This document shows positions 19,810 through 30,246 of a DNA stretch of 64,000 nt, in pieces. A program made the position numbers and the translations under genes. Each line of letters starts with the position of its first letter. The first letter of the stretch is position 1. The notes under the pieces are model-generated. The model was not told where the DNA came from, did not search any database, and worked only from the letters and a program-made list of their open reading frames with translations. The stretch is from assembly GCA_046346845.1 (NCBI GenBank), contig JAXMHH010000002.1:524341-588340 (forward strand). The letters are read 5' to 3'. The DNA is from DSSB01 sp046346845 (GTDB lineage Bacteria > UBA10199 > DSSB01).

Positions 19810-20208
19810 ATGAGCCGGACTTGCTTTGCGATAGGTATTGGTTTGACCCTGCTGCTTTTTGGCCCGGCTAGACTGTCGGCCGGGGAGTCCGAGAGCCGAC
19901 CCTCGGCGGCCCTGTTGGACGAGGCCCAGAGCCTGATGCAGATCTACCTCAAGCTCCGGTTCTTGGGGAGCTCCCTGGAGGGGCCCGAGCTCAAGGATTC
20001 CCTGGATGCCATGAACCGGGGCCTCGACAAGGTCTTGGCCTTCCGCGACGCCTTCACCCCGCAGAAGCGGGCGAAGCTCGAGTCCCAATTGAAGAACCTG
20101 CAGAAAGATTCCGAGAAGCTGGTGGAGCAGCACGGCAAGCAGCTCAAAAAGGAGCTCCCCAAGCTCGCCGACCAACTGTTGCAGCTGGTCAAGACCCTCC
20201 AGGAATAA
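19810..20208 (+). CDS. Small exported helical protein
   Basis: A 132-residue protein with a Sec signal peptide (hydrophobic core IGIGLTLLLFGPARLSA). The mature part is a charged, almost entirely helical chain with heptad-like Leu spacing (LESQLKNLQKDSEKLVEQ). GGGAGG lies 7 bases before the ATG. It forms a single-gene unit closed by the strong terminator at 20211-20246. No family recognised. Confidence 0.75.
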   Translation: MSRTCFAIGIGLTLLLFGPARLSAGESESRPSAALLDEAQSLMQIYLKLRFLGSSLEGPELKDSLDAMNRGLDKVLAFRDAFTPQKRAKLESQLKNLQKDSEKLVEQHGKQLKKELPKLADQLLQLVKTLQE

Positions 20209-20210
20209 GG

Positions 20211-20246
20211 TAAAAAAAAAGGCGGCCACAAGGCCGCCTTTTTTGA
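20211..20246. terminator. Bidirectional Rho-independent terminator
   Basis: A GGCGGCC stem, ACAA loop and GGCCGCC stem are flanked by an A-run on the left and a T-run on the right. It terminates both the plus-strand gene ending at 20208 and the convergent hppA gene ending at 20259. Confidence 0.95.
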
Positions 20247-20258
20247 GGAACCATTCCG

Positions 20259-22679
<2,421 letters not shown>

Positions 22680-22784
22680 GAATAAGCTCCTCATCGATTC
22701 CCGTGGAGGCACGGGGTGGAAAAAAGTCGGCCTCGTATAGCCTAGCTGTCCGGGATCTCCAAGAGAATTTTTTGGCTGGGGGTA

Positions 22785-23150
22785 ATGGAGAGAATTTCCT
22801 TATTTTTCAAGTATTTAATAATTTTTTCCGAACTGCTTGACCCCCTAAAAGGCCTGTGTTACCAACGCGCGGCGTTGAAAAAGCCGCGGCCCAAGCAGAG
22901 CGACCCCTTTCTCCTCGCCTTCGGGATTTACGGCGGGGTCGGGTTTCAACTGGCGGCGTCGGTCGTCGGGGGCCTCTTGTTGGGAGGTTACGCCGACAAG
23001 CGCTGGGGCACCGGGCCCTGGTTGACGATGACCGGTTTGATCTTAGGGGCCATCGGCGGTTTTTACAACCTCATCAAGATACTGAATTGGAATCAAGGCC
23101 GCCGCGAGCGGCGAACGGGTAGGGTGTCCGGACAGGGTGGAGCGCAATGA
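22785..23150 (+). CDS. AtpZ/AtpI-like F0F1-associated small membrane protein
   Basis: A 121-residue protein with two membrane helices (FGIYGGVGFQLAASVVGGLL and GPWLTMTGLILGAIGGFYNL) separated by ADKRWGT, as in the AtpZ family of ATP-synthase accessory proteins. The ATG at 22785 has a GGGGG tract only 2 bases upstream, so the real start may be a later codon near residue 31. It is the first gene of the F0 cluster and overlaps the next by ATGA. Confidence 0.8.
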   Translation: MERISLFFKYLIIFSELLDPLKGLCYQRAALKKPRPKQSDPFLLAFGIYGGVGFQLAASVVGGLLLGGYADKRWGTGPWLTMTGLILGAIGGFYNLIKILNWNQGRRERRTGRVSGQGGAQ

Positions 23151-23557
23151 GTGAAGAGGTGGAGCCGGGTGTCCCGGCCGAGCCGATCGAGCAGAGTCCC
23201 GAGACGGCCCGGCGCTTGGAACGAAACAATTTGCTGTTGGTGGTCTTGGGGACGGCCGCCTTTGGTTTTACGCAGGATTTCCGCCAAGTCCTGAGTTTTT
23301 TGGCCGGGGGCATCCTGACCGTGGTCAATTTGAGGTTGTTTCGCCTCATCGTGGCGGGGCTGTTGGGCCAGAAGCCGACCAAAAAGGGCAGGTTGATCGC
23401 GCAGGTAGTGGTCAAATTCCTCGGGGTGATGGGCGCCTTGGCCTTCCTCATGTTGGTGTTGAAACCGGCGCCTCTGCCCTTCTTGGTGGGACTTTCGACG
23501 CTGGTGATCGCCATCACCCTGGAAGGGATTTTTGGAATTTTTAGGCAGGAGCCTTAA
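23147..23557 (+). CDS. atpI: ATP synthase accessory protein I (AtpI-like)
   Basis: A 136-residue protein with four predicted membrane helices after a charged N-terminus, as in the ATP-synthase I family that helps assemble the c-ring or supplies Mg2+. Sequence conservation is low and the assignment leans on position: between the AtpZ-like and atpB genes, overlapping the former and ending 2 bp before the latter. Confidence 0.8.
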   Translation: MSEEVEPGVPAEPIEQSPETARRLERNNLLLVVLGTAAFGFTQDFRQVLSFLAGGILTVVNLRLFRLIVAGLLGQKPTKKGRLIAQVVVKFLGVMGALAFLMLVLKPAPLPFLVGLSTLVIAITLEGIFGIFRQEP

Positions 23558-23559
23558 GC

Positions 23560-24264
23560 ATGCATCATTTTTCTTGGATCGGTTACTACCTGCACGTCGG
23601 GCATCATCATATCCATATCGCCCATGCGGCCTTCACCGCCATCCTGCTCACCCTGCTGGGCCTCATCGCCTATGCCAAGCTTAGGAAGACCGAGGCGGCC
23701 CTGGTGCCGGGTCCCAAGTTGAGCGTTCCCAATATCTTCGAGGTCGCCTGCGAGAGTCTGCTGGGGCTGATGGAAGGCATCATGGGACCCGAGGCCAAGA
23801 AATTCTTCCCCTTGATCGGGACCCTTTTCATCTACATTTTCATCAACAACTTGTTGGGCGTGATCCCCGGCTTCCTGCCGCCGACCGACAACATCAACAC
23901 CACGTTGGCCTGCGGCTTGGTCGTGTTTTTCTACTTCAACTACGTCGGCATCAAGGAAAACGGGGTGATCAACTACTTCAAGCACTTCGCCGGCCCCGTC
24001 GCCTTCCTCGCGCCCTTGATGCTGGTGATCGAATTGATCGGAATCTGCGTGCGCCCCGTGTCGCTGGCGCTGCGTCTGTTCGGCAACATCACCGGCGACC
24101 ACCTGGTCTTCGGGATTTTTTCGGATTTGGTGCCCCTCGGGGTACCCGTAATTTTCTTGGCCCTGGGCATCTTCGTGTCCTTCATCCAAGCCTTCGTGTT
24201 TTCGCTCTTGTCGACGATCTACGTCGCCCTGGCGTTGCCGCATGGCGAGGAGCATCACCACTGA
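23560..24264 (+). CDS. atpB: ATP synthase F0 subunit a
   Basis: A 234-residue membrane stator subunit that forms the two ion half-channels. The essential Arg172 is in SLALRLFGNI, and the C-terminal helix pair near FIQAFVFSLLSTIYVALAL is typical. The N-terminal His-rich stretch (HVGHHHIHIAHAA) is usual for deltaproteobacterial forms. The c-subunit gene follows after 97 bp; subunit b and all F1 genes are absent, so they lie elsewhere. Confidence 0.97.
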   Translation: MHHFSWIGYYLHVGHHHIHIAHAAFTAILLTLLGLIAYAKLRKTEAALVPGPKLSVPNIFEVACESLLGLMEGIMGPEAKKFFPLIGTLFIYIFINNLLGVIPGFLPPTDNINTTLACGLVVFFYFNYVGIKENGVINYFKHFAGPVAFLAPLMLVIELIGICVRPVSLALRLFGNITGDHLVFGIFSDLVPLGVPVIFLALGIFVSFIQAFVFSLLSTIYVALALPHGEEHHH

Positions 24265-24361
24265 GGTCGGGTGTTATACCTAGCCTGTCATGTCCATGGG
24301 TTTTGAACTTGTCGAAGGCCAAGACGCAAGCAGGACGATCCTGCATTTTAGGAGAACCATC

Positions 24362-24697
24362 ATGAAGAAGCTCATCGCCGGAATCTCCGGCTTCCTCAGC
24401 ACCGCCCTGATCAGCGCCGCGGCCTTTGCGCAAGAGCACGCCGCCGCGCCCGCCGCGGGCGGTTCCAACACCAATGCCATCTATGCGATCAGCGCCGCCC
24501 TGGCCATCGCCATCGCCTCCGCCTTCGGCGCGATCAGCCAAGCGAAGGCCGCCGCCGCCGCCCTCGAGGGCATCGGCCGCAATCCCGGCGCCGCTGGCAA
24601 GGTGCAGACCCCGATGATCATCGCCCTGGCGCTGATCGAATCGCTGGTCATCTACGCCCTGGTCATCGCGTTCTTGATCCAAGGCAAGATCGCCTAA
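24362..24697 (+). CDS. atpE: ATP synthase F0 subunit c
   Basis: A 111-residue c-ring subunit. The start at 24362 is fixed by AGGAGA 8 bases upstream. It has a cleavable-looking signal sequence (ISGFLSTALISAAAFAQ), which some bacterial c subunits carry, then two helices joined by the GRNPGAAGK loop. The ion carboxylate is Glu93. Gln60, Ser94 and Tyr98 occupy the positions that help bind Na+ in Na+-type rings, but the residue after Ser94 is Leu, so coupling to H+ remains likely. A terminator follows at 24754-24787. Confidence 0.96.
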   Translation: MKKLIAGISGFLSTALISAAAFAQEHAAAPAAGGSNTNAIYAISAALAIAIASAFGAISQAKAAAAALEGIGRNPGAAGKVQTPMIIALALIESLVIYALVIAFLIQGKIA

Positions 24698-24753
24698 GCC
24701 TTTCTCTCTCCTTTTTCGCGCGGGGTTCCCGTGCGGATAAGGTAATGACTAAG

Positions 24754-24787
24754 AGCCCCGTTCCGGTTTCCGGGACGGGGCTTTTTC
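24754..24787 (+). terminator. Terminator of the F0 (atp) cluster
   Basis: Stem AGCCCCGTTCC/GGGACGGGGCT (one G-U pair) with a short loop, followed by TTTTCTTTTT. It closes the atpZ-I-B-E unit and may also act weakly on the convergent minus-strand gene ending at 24882. Confidence 0.92.
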
Positions 24788-24881
24788 TTTTTGCGAAATG
24801 GTAAATCCTGCCGTTGTGTCCGGGATGTTAGCGGTGCGGGAGGTCTTGAACCTCAGGGCCGGAGAGGTTTTTCCGACTCAT

Positions 24882-26888
24882 TTACCCGTGGTTGTTGCCG
24901 TAGTTGGCGATCCCCTGCAGGATTTGGATTTGACTGGGACGTCCGGGGGCAGGGGCCGGAGGGTAGCTGTCCAAGGTCGCTTGGGCCAGGCGGGTCTCTT
25001 CGCTCTCGACCAGCGAGCCGTTGGCATCGACCAATCCGAGGTCGCGCGCGACGCGCGTATAGGAGGCCAACTCGGCGCCCTCGGGATCACTGTTGCGCAA
25101 TTCCAAGATGCGGCGCGCCAGCGCCACCCGGCGCAGGCCGAGAATTTGCTGGGCGTTGATCTCTTGCCCCGGGAAGACCTGCGAGAGCAAGGCCTGTTCC
25201 TGGCCGGCGCGCAGGGCGCCGTTGCCGTCGAAGCAGCCCGCGAAGGCGCTGAGGTTACCCTCGGCGGTGTACTGCAGGTCTTGGAGCGAGGCGCGGGCGT
25301 GGTGCAGGCTGATGCGGGCCAGGATCTCCCGAACGTCTTCGCGGCTCAAGCGATAACCGCGGAACTGGCGCTGGACGTAGGCGATCTGCTGGTCGGGCGT
25401 GCTGTTCTCGATCACGCGGCGGTAGATCTCGGGATCGCTGAACTGCTCGGCGACGAGAGCCACCGGCAACTCAGTGCCGTCAGAGCGGCGGATGTCGCGC
25501 AGGGCGTTGTCCCCGCGCAGCCAGGAGAGGTCGAGCTCGCGGTAAAAACTGGCATCGGTGGCAGGACCGGTGGGACCCATCAGCAGGGCGTAGCGCAAGA
25601 AGGCCCTCGCGCCGTCCACTGAGGCCTGGGCCTGGGCGTGGATCTCCGTGCGGGCCTGGTCGACGTAGTTGGAGGAGACCCAATAACGCTGGGTCAGACT
25701 GGGCGCGACCAATTCGGCCGCGCCGTGCAGGGCCCAGGCGAGGGGATGGCGTTGCGCGTCTTCCAGCTGGTTGGCGCGGCGGTAAATTAAATTGTTGCGG
25801 CCGGACTCGACGGTGCTGCTGCTCAAAGTGTTGTAGATCATGTAGGCGGCGTCGGCATAGAATCCCGCCTGCATGACGCGGCCGCCCCAGCGAGTAAAGG
25901 CGCCACTGGCGCGGGTCTCGGCGACCGCGAGGGCCCGGTTGCCGAAGGCGATGCGATAGACCTCGGGCAGGAAAAACCCGCCGATGCGCATCGCGCGCCG
26001 TTCCGCGGAGCCCTCCGCGTACATCTGGCCTAAGGTGGCGTCGACCAGGGCCGAGCTGAGCAGGCTGGCCCCGAAGCTCGCCGGCTGCAGGCTGGTGCCG
26101 CGTCGCCGGTTGATCAGCCAAGAAATTCCCGACATCGCCCCCCAGGCCGAGGCTGCATCCAGGGCAAAGCGTTCGTTGCTGTGATAGTTGGAGTGCAGGC
26201 CCAGCAGCCCCGAGCCTTGCTCGGCGCCGAGCACGGCGAGCAGCCCGCCTGCCAGCATCGGGGTACGCAGGGCCGCGCGCTCGCCAAAGGCCAATTCATT
26301 GCTGCCGGTCGGCCGCAGCCATCCGGGGATGCTGCGCAGGGTGCCCAAGGTCAGGGAGCGGCGCTTCCACAGCAGGCCGATGAGCTCCAGCCCTATCCAA
26401 TCGCCAAGGGCCCACTGGCCTAGCCAGGTGGCGCGTTGGCGGAACAGCGAAGGCGGGGTCGCCGCACCGGGGCTGGAGAGGCTCGGGCAGGTATAGGAGC
26501 TTTCTTCCTCGCCGCCCAGGGCGTGGACGGTATCGCAGGCGCCCGTCACGTTAATGGGAGTCGCACGCGGGCTGGCATAATCGACCCGGGGTTCGCTCCG
26601 CATCGCGCCGTTGGGTTGGCGCACGGAGGCCATGCGCAGGGTGCCGTAGTTGACCTCCAGGGCGCCGGTTGCGCGGTTGGCGTTCAATTGGGCGGCGAAG
26701 GCCTGATGGCTTCGCGGGTCGATGTAGCTGAAGGTGAGGGTGCCGTCGTTGGGGACATCGTTGGTCACGATGATGTCCTGGGGGTTCGGCGCCCGGTGGA
26801 GGTGTTCTTGGATGTAATCGTTGAAGGCCGTCAGCGCGGGATGTTGACGGATCATTTCGGCGGTTAAGCGAACCACGGGATCTCCCAT
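24882..26888 (-). CDS. Family A protein, single-domain divergent member
   Basis: A 668-residue protein of unknown function. By eye it is a distant relative of the proteins at 47180-49033 and 49128-51038. Its N-terminal domain has NDVPNDGTLTFSYID in place of their GDG segment, followed by TGACDTVHALGG and a later TCPSL, matching their DAC and C-x-D cysteines in one copy rather than two. A long Gly/Ala-rich helical middle (about residues 180-340) follows, and the C-terminal part is helical with an EF-hand-like FDGNGALRAGQE. There is no signal peptide. AAGG lies 4 bases before the ATG, downstream of a hairpin at 26908-26925. Family assignment is tentative. Confidence 0.85.
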   Translation of the reverse strand: MGDPVVRLTAEMIRQHPALTAFNDYIQEHLHRAPNPQDIIVTNDVPNDGTLTFSYIDPRSHQAFAAQLNANRATGALEVNYGTLRMASVRQPNGAMRSEPRVDYASPRATPINVTGACDTVHALGGEEESSYTCPSLSSPGAATPPSLFRQRATWLGQWALGDWIGLELIGLLWKRRSLTLGTLRSIPGWLRPTGSNELAFGERAALRTPMLAGGLLAVLGAEQGSGLLGLHSNYHSNERFALDAASAWGAMSGISWLINRRRGTSLQPASFGASLLSSALVDATLGQMYAEGSAERRAMRIGGFFLPEVYRIAFGNRALAVAETRASGAFTRWGGRVMQAGFYADAAYMIYNTLSSSTVESGRNNLIYRRANQLEDAQRHPLAWALHGAAELVAPSLTQRYWVSSNYVDQARTEIHAQAQASVDGARAFLRYALLMGPTGPATDASFYRELDLSWLRGDNALRDIRRSDGTELPVALVAEQFSDPEIYRRVIENSTPDQQIAYVQRQFRGYRLSREDVREILARISLHHARASLQDLQYTAEGNLSAFAGCFDGNGALRAGQEQALLSQVFPGQEINAQQILGLRRVALARRILELRNSDPEGAELASYTRVARDLGLVDANGSLVESEETRLAQATLDSYPPAPAPGRPSQIQILQGIANYGNNHG

Positions 26889-26907
26889 ACACCTTGCCCC
26901 CCTAAAA

Positions 26908-26925
26908 GCTGTCCCCCCGGACAGC
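26908..26925. repeat. Leader hairpin of the 24882-26888 gene
   Basis: GCTGTCC and GGACAGC are separated by four C residues, 19 bp upstream of the ATG. On the minus strand it is followed by TTTTAG and a G-rich tract that contains the ribosome site. It may be a regulatory RNA hairpin or an operator. The rest of the 239-bp gap to the next gene is AT-rich or GC-palindromic and holds no gene. Confidence 0.6.
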
Positions 26926-27061
26926 GGGTTTATTATCGAGGAAATCCACCTGAAGTTGCGGGCAAAATCCCCCCGGCCTTGCTTGGCAATATGAACGTAA
27001 GTATTTAAAATTAATGACTATTAATGAGTGGGATGGGATTTTCGATGAGCCAGGCGGGGAG

Positions 27062-27086
27062 CCCGGACCGGGTTGCCTGGGTCCGG
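27062..27086. repeat. GC-rich hairpin downstream of the 27128-27682 gene
   Basis: CCCGGACC and GGTCCGGG are perfect 8-bp arms with a 9-base loop. There is no T-run on either strand, so it is at best a weak terminator for the minus-strand gene cluster ending at 27128. Confidence 0.45.
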
Positions 27087-27127
27087 GGTGCCGGAGGCCG
27101 GGCTGCTAAAGGATGGGCCAGGGCTCC

Positions 27128-27682
27128 CTAAGGCCCCTTCCTTGCCTGAAACAAAAAATAGTTCGCCTGCGGCTTCATGCCGTAGTGCAGCGCCAACCGA
27201 TACCATTCCAGGTAGGATTTATGATCCCGGAGGGGAAGCCAGGGGTGGGTTTTATAATCGGAAAATTTGCCCAAGAGCTCCGTTCTCAGCAAAGCGAGAT
27301 TTTTTTTATCCATCCCCGCGACCTGTGCGAATTTGCAGGCCTCGTCGATTTTATCCAACCAGGCCTGTTTAGCCGCGGGCGTGTTTTTTGCGGCGGCATT
27401 TTTCGCCGCCTCCAGGGCCTCGTCGTAGCGGATGACGAACAGCAAAAAATTGTCCTCTTGTTTTTGACGGAGCAGGGCGATCAGTCCTCGGAAATGCCAA
27501 TTCAATCCAAAGGGGAGGGGGCGCGGAGCCGGACCGCATCCCAAGGTCTGGCACCAGCCGGGGAGATTCGTCGATTGGGGCGGAGATACGCCGCTTCCTG
27601 TCGCCATTCTTGCGTCCCAAGCATAGGCTCTGGAATTTGCCGAAATATCCTTCGAAAAAACATTTTTCATCCGATCATGCAT
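27128..27682 (-). CDS. Hypothetical protein downstream of an acidic coiled-coil gene
   Basis: A 184-residue soluble helical protein with no family I recognise. An adjacent GTG at 27685 is an alternative start; AAGGA lies about 9 bases upstream of it. The N-terminal third is low in predicted structure; the rest has charged helices (RYDEALEAAKNAAAKNTPAA) and an aromatic C-terminus. It follows the gene at 27738-28895 by 55 bp with no terminator between them, so it is probably expressed from the same sigma-54 promoter. Confidence 0.75.
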   Translation of the reverse strand: MHDRMKNVFSKDISANSRAYAWDARMATGSGVSPPQSTNLPGWCQTLGCGPAPRPLPFGLNWHFRGLIALLRQKQEDNFLLFVIRYDEALEAAKNAAAKNTPAAKQAWLDKIDEACKFAQVAGMDKKNLALLRTELLGKFSDYKTHPWLPLRDHKSYLEWYRLALHYGMKPQANYFLFQARKGP

Positions 27683-27737
27683 CACGGTTTTTCCTTGAAG
27701 AGTCCAATTCGGTTCAGGGCCGCCTGCAGCTAGGCGG

Positions 27738-28895
27738 TTAACCAGCCGCCATTTCCTGGCTCCCCGGAGCCGGCGTTGCCGGGATGGAATCCTCTTCCGT
27801 CAGACTCTGCTGCAGGCGGCTGGCGACCACCCGGCCCGTCCCGTAGTAGAAATACTGTTGTTTTTCGGCGTCGCCATCGCAATGGTAGAGGCTGTCGGCG
27901 TATTCCGGCGTCAGACACACCTGGATCATCTTTTCCCGGACATCCCGGGGAATGGCATCCAGGATGCGCTCGAGCTTGGTCTCGTCCATGCCGGCCACGG
28001 AATAAAACAGGGTACCGATGAGTTGGGCCACCACGCGTTCCTTGAAGTCTTTGGCCAATTCGAGATTATCCTGGAAGATCTGATCCAGGGTCCGTTTGAA
28101 ATTTTCCCAATCCTCCTGGGAGCCGCTTTCCATCGCCTTCTGCAAGGCATCGCCCAGTCGTGCCGTGTAGGGGCCCTCATCGGAACTCTGCGGAATACGA
28201 GCTGAGAATCCCTTGAACCAACTAGCCACCTCGGCTTTAGCCTTGGCCTTTTCGATTTCCTGGGAGACCATGTCGAGCTCTCCGGAAAGTTTTTCCAGAG
28301 AAAGACCGTCGATCGAGGAGCGCAGGTCCAGGCTTTTGAGTTTGTCGCGCATCCGATCTTTCTTGACTGCGGGGATGGAGGCCTTATCCAGCTCGGCCTC
28401 GACCTCCTTCAGCTTGTCCACGAAAGCGGACTTCTGATCCTGCTCCTCCGCTTGAAGCTCCTCGTTGTTTCCCTCGAATTCGTCCTTTGCCTCCAAATAC
28501 AAGTCGAGGGCTTCCTCCGCCTTACCTAAGTCCAAAGCGGCCGCCGCCTTCATCAAGCTATCCAGGAGGGGTTTTTTCTCCTCCCAGGCAAGGTCGCTAG
28601 CCTGGATCAAGCCTTTGAGGTCCTTTAGGTCCGAGCCTTGAACGCTTTCGTCTTCGCCCTCCCAGCCGTCGAACTCGGAATCGAGATCCGAATAATCCTC
28701 CTCGCCCATCGGATCATCGTTGGTTTCGCGGGTGTCGCCCAGGTATTCGCTGGATTCCTGGTGGTAGGAATCTCCATAACCCTCCACCTGTTCCTCATAG
28801 GAAGGGCCATAGCTTTCCTCGTAATGCTGGACGGTGGGATAGGAAGTCTCGGTGCCGTAGGCCTTGGTGCGGGCTTGCAGGGTCGACTTTTCCAT
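27738..28895 (-). CDS. Acidic coiled-coil protein with Tyr/Glu-rich N-terminus (sigma-54 regulon)
   Basis: A 385-residue protein, start fixed by AAGGAGG 9 bases before the ATG at 28895. The first 100 residues are strongly acidic and Tyr-rich, with spaced SYGPSYEEQVEGYGDSY-type units, then a TPR-like helix pair (KAAAALDLGKAEEALDLYLE) and long charged coiled coils (about 140-260). It has the same layout as the protein at 29047-29973: acidic Tyr/Asp/Glu head, then helical body. There is no signal peptide. A sigma-54 promoter lies at 28952-28966 with a predicted 45-nt leader, and direct repeats lie further upstream. No function recognised; a secreted, structural or chaperone-like role is open. 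Confidence 0.88.
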   Translation of the reverse strand: MEKSTLQARTKAYGTETSYPTVQHYEESYGPSYEEQVEGYGDSYHQESSEYLGDTRETNDDPMGEEDYSDLDSEFDGWEGEDESVQGSDLKDLKGLIQASDLAWEEKKPLLDSLMKAAAALDLGKAEEALDLYLEAKDEFEGNNEELQAEEQDQKSAFVDKLKEVEAELDKASIPAVKKDRMRDKLKSLDLRSSIDGLSLEKLSGELDMVSQEIEKAKAKAEVASWFKGFSARIPQSSDEGPYTARLGDALQKAMESGSQEDWENFKRTLDQIFQDNLELAKDFKERVVAQLIGTLFYSVAGMDETKLERILDAIPRDVREKMIQVCLTPEYADSLYHCDGDAEKQQYFYYGTGRVVASRLQQSLTEEDSIPATPAPGSQEMAAG

Positions 28896-28951
28896 TTCTA
28901 GGTTCCTCCTTGGGGTGGGGCCCAATTTTGGCCCGCTGACTCCAAGATAAA

Positions 28952-28966
28952 GCAATCGAGATGCCA
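28952..28966 (-). promoter_or_regulatory. Sigma-54 (-24/-12) promoter
   Basis: On the minus strand TGGCATCTCGATTGC has GG and GC separated by exactly 10 bases, with the TGGCA and TTGC elements of the sigma-54 consensus. The predicted transcript starts near 28940, giving a 45-nt leader with AAGGAGG before the ATG at 28895. Confidence 0.85.
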
Positions 28967-28978
28967 ATTAGATAGTTA

Positions 28979-28988
28979 AGTAATTTCA
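28979..28988 (-). promoter_or_regulatory. Conserved TGAAATTACT block upstream of a sigma-54 promoter
   Basis: TGAAATTACT on the minus strand starts 13 bp upstream of the -24 element. The identical decamer has the identical spacing upstream of the promoter at 30021-30035, so it is likely a functional part of both promoters. Confidence 0.6.
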
Positions 28989-29016
28989 GATAGATATATT
29001 CATGCTTGCGACGTTT

Positions 29017-29055
29017 TTTGCTGAAATTGCCAAAAATAATTGCTGATTATGCCGA
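29017..29055. promoter_or_regulatory. Degenerate TTTGCCGAA direct-repeat cluster (putative activator site)
   Basis: TTTGCTGAA (29017-29025) is followed directly by ATTGCCAAA (29026-29034), then TTGCTGA (29040-29046) and ATGCCGA (29049-29055), the last overlapping the end of the neighbouring gene. It lies about 50 bp upstream of the -24 element, the usual place for a sigma-54 activator site. Confidence 0.6.
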
Positions 29056-29973
29056 GTAGACGGCGGTGGCCTTTCCCCAGAGATCGCCGAATTGGCCCGC
29101 CAAATTACCGCGGACCATTTCCGGGAATATCGCTAGGATCGAATCTTCCAACTCCTGGACGGCCTGCCTGGCCTCGGCCTCTGCCGCCTCATGGGTGATG
29201 GCGCCGTCGCGCATCCGGGTCAGGATCGAATCCAGCTGGTCGAGGGTTTCTTGTCCCTTGGCGAAGGGGTATTTTTCTAGGATGTTGGTCTGCAGGTAAT
29301 CCTTGACGGTCTCGAGGGTGGATTCCGTTTCGGCCAGGCCTTCCAGGGTCTCCGACTTTATCTCCGCCTCGTGGGATTGAACCGCGCTTTCGATTTCCAT
29401 CACGGCCATCTCGGCGGAGTCCATGTCGCCGAGGTCAAGACTGGCCTTGGCCTTCTCCAATTTTTCCCGGAGGTCGTCCCGCTCCAGCGCGTATTGAAAG
29501 AGCGCGGGATCCTCGATTTTAGCCGCTAATTCTTCAATTTTGGCGCTGATTTCCTGTTTGCGGTCCGCATCCGTCTCCTTAGCGGAAGGTCCTTCGCTTT
29601 GTTCTGAGAGGATATTGACCTCCAGATTGGAGAGATCCGCCATTGCCTGGTTCAAGGTCTCAACGCGGCGATCTTCGGGAAGCGAGGCGGAGAAATTGAC
29701 CTGTCCCGCGATATTGCGAATAGTGTCCAGCACCTCCGCGTCTGCGCCTTGTTTTTGCGCCAATTGCAGCAGACGGCGGATCTCGTCGCGCACCTGGTCG
29801 ATATCGAGCGGGGCCGGCCCTTGTTCTTCGTCCATGATGAATTCATCCTCGGGGACCATGTCGTCGTAGCCGGCGTCGTCATAGCCTTCCGTGGAGTAGT
29901 CCTCGGCATAGGCATATTCATAGTCTTGGTAGTTCTTGCTGACGGGATTGCTGGTTTGGGTCTTGCTTAACAT
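29047..29973 (-). CDS. Acidic coiled-coil protein, second of a pair (sigma-54 regulon)
   Basis: A 308-residue protein; AAGGAGG lies 7 bases before the ATG at 29973. Residues 1-55 are acidic and Tyr-rich (DYEYAYAEDYSTEGYDD), and the rest is nearly all charged helix with coiled-coil spacing (IEELAAKIEDPALFQYALER). It shares its layout, but little strict identity, with the downstream protein at 27738-28895. The 151-bp gap between them has the second gene's own promoter, so the two are separately controlled. No signal peptide or known domain. Its -24/-12 promoter and TTTGCCGAA repeats place it in the sigma-54 regulon proposed here. Confidence 0.88.
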   Translation of the reverse strand: MLSKTQTSNPVSKNYQDYEYAYAEDYSTEGYDDAGYDDMVPEDEFIMDEEQGPAPLDIDQVRDEIRRLLQLAQKQGADAEVLDTIRNIAGQVNFSASLPEDRRVETLNQAMADLSNLEVNILSEQSEGPSAKETDADRKQEISAKIEELAAKIEDPALFQYALERDDLREKLEKAKASLDLGDMDSAEMAVMEIESAVQSHEAEIKSETLEGLAETESTLETVKDYLQTNILEKYPFAKGQETLDQLDSILTRMRDGAITHEAAEAEARQAVQELEDSILAIFPEMVRGNLAGQFGDLWGKATAVYSA

Positions 29974-30020
29974 CTTGCATCCTCCTTGCGGGGCGATTCC
30001 GCCTCTCTTCAGGAGAAAAG

Positions 30021-30035
30021 CAAATAAAATGCCAT
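30021..30035 (-). promoter_or_regulatory. Sigma-54 (-24/-12) promoter
   Basis: TGGCATTTTATTTGC on the minus strand has invariant GG and GC at the correct 10-base spacing. The predicted transcript starts near 30009, 36 bases before the ATG at 29973. AGTAATTTCA at 30048-30057 (plus strand) repeats the upstream block of the 28952-28966 promoter at the same distance. Confidence 0.85.
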
Positions 30036-30083
30036 ATTATTAATTTAGTAATTTCAATATGTTATAAAAATACTCGCAAATAT

Positions 30084-30101
30084 TTTGCCGAATTTGCCGA
30101 A
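30084..30101. promoter_or_regulatory. Perfect tandem TTTGCCGAA repeat (putative activator site)
   Basis: Two exact head-to-tail copies of TTTGCCGAA, 49 bp upstream of the -24 element at 30021-30035. The left copy overlaps a GCAAA-TAT-TTTGC inverted repeat (30076-30088). The site lies between divergent genes, so it could also act on the lipoprotein gene starting at 30247. Confidence 0.7.
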
Positions 30102-30124
30102 AAAATTGAGTTATTTTTGCGGAA

Positions 30125-30160
30125 GTCGCAGAAGGATCCCCTTGGGAAGGGCTCTGCGAC
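30125..30160. repeat. Long hairpin in the divergent promoter region
   Basis: Outer arms GTCGCAGA (30125-30132) and TCTGCGAC (30153-30160) are perfect, with an inner CCCTT/AAGGG pair (30138-30142 and 30147-30151). On the plus strand TGGGAAGGGCTCTGC (30143-30157) inside it also has GG and GC at sigma-54 spacing, but with a poor -24/-12 match. It may control the lipoprotein gene at 30247. Confidence 0.5.
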
Positions 30161-30246
30161 GGGGGTGGGTGCGTGCTATCCTTATTCAAAAGGAACGCAA
30201 CTGGTTCCCGGGGTGGTGCCGATACTTTTCCTGTCAGGAATTATCG

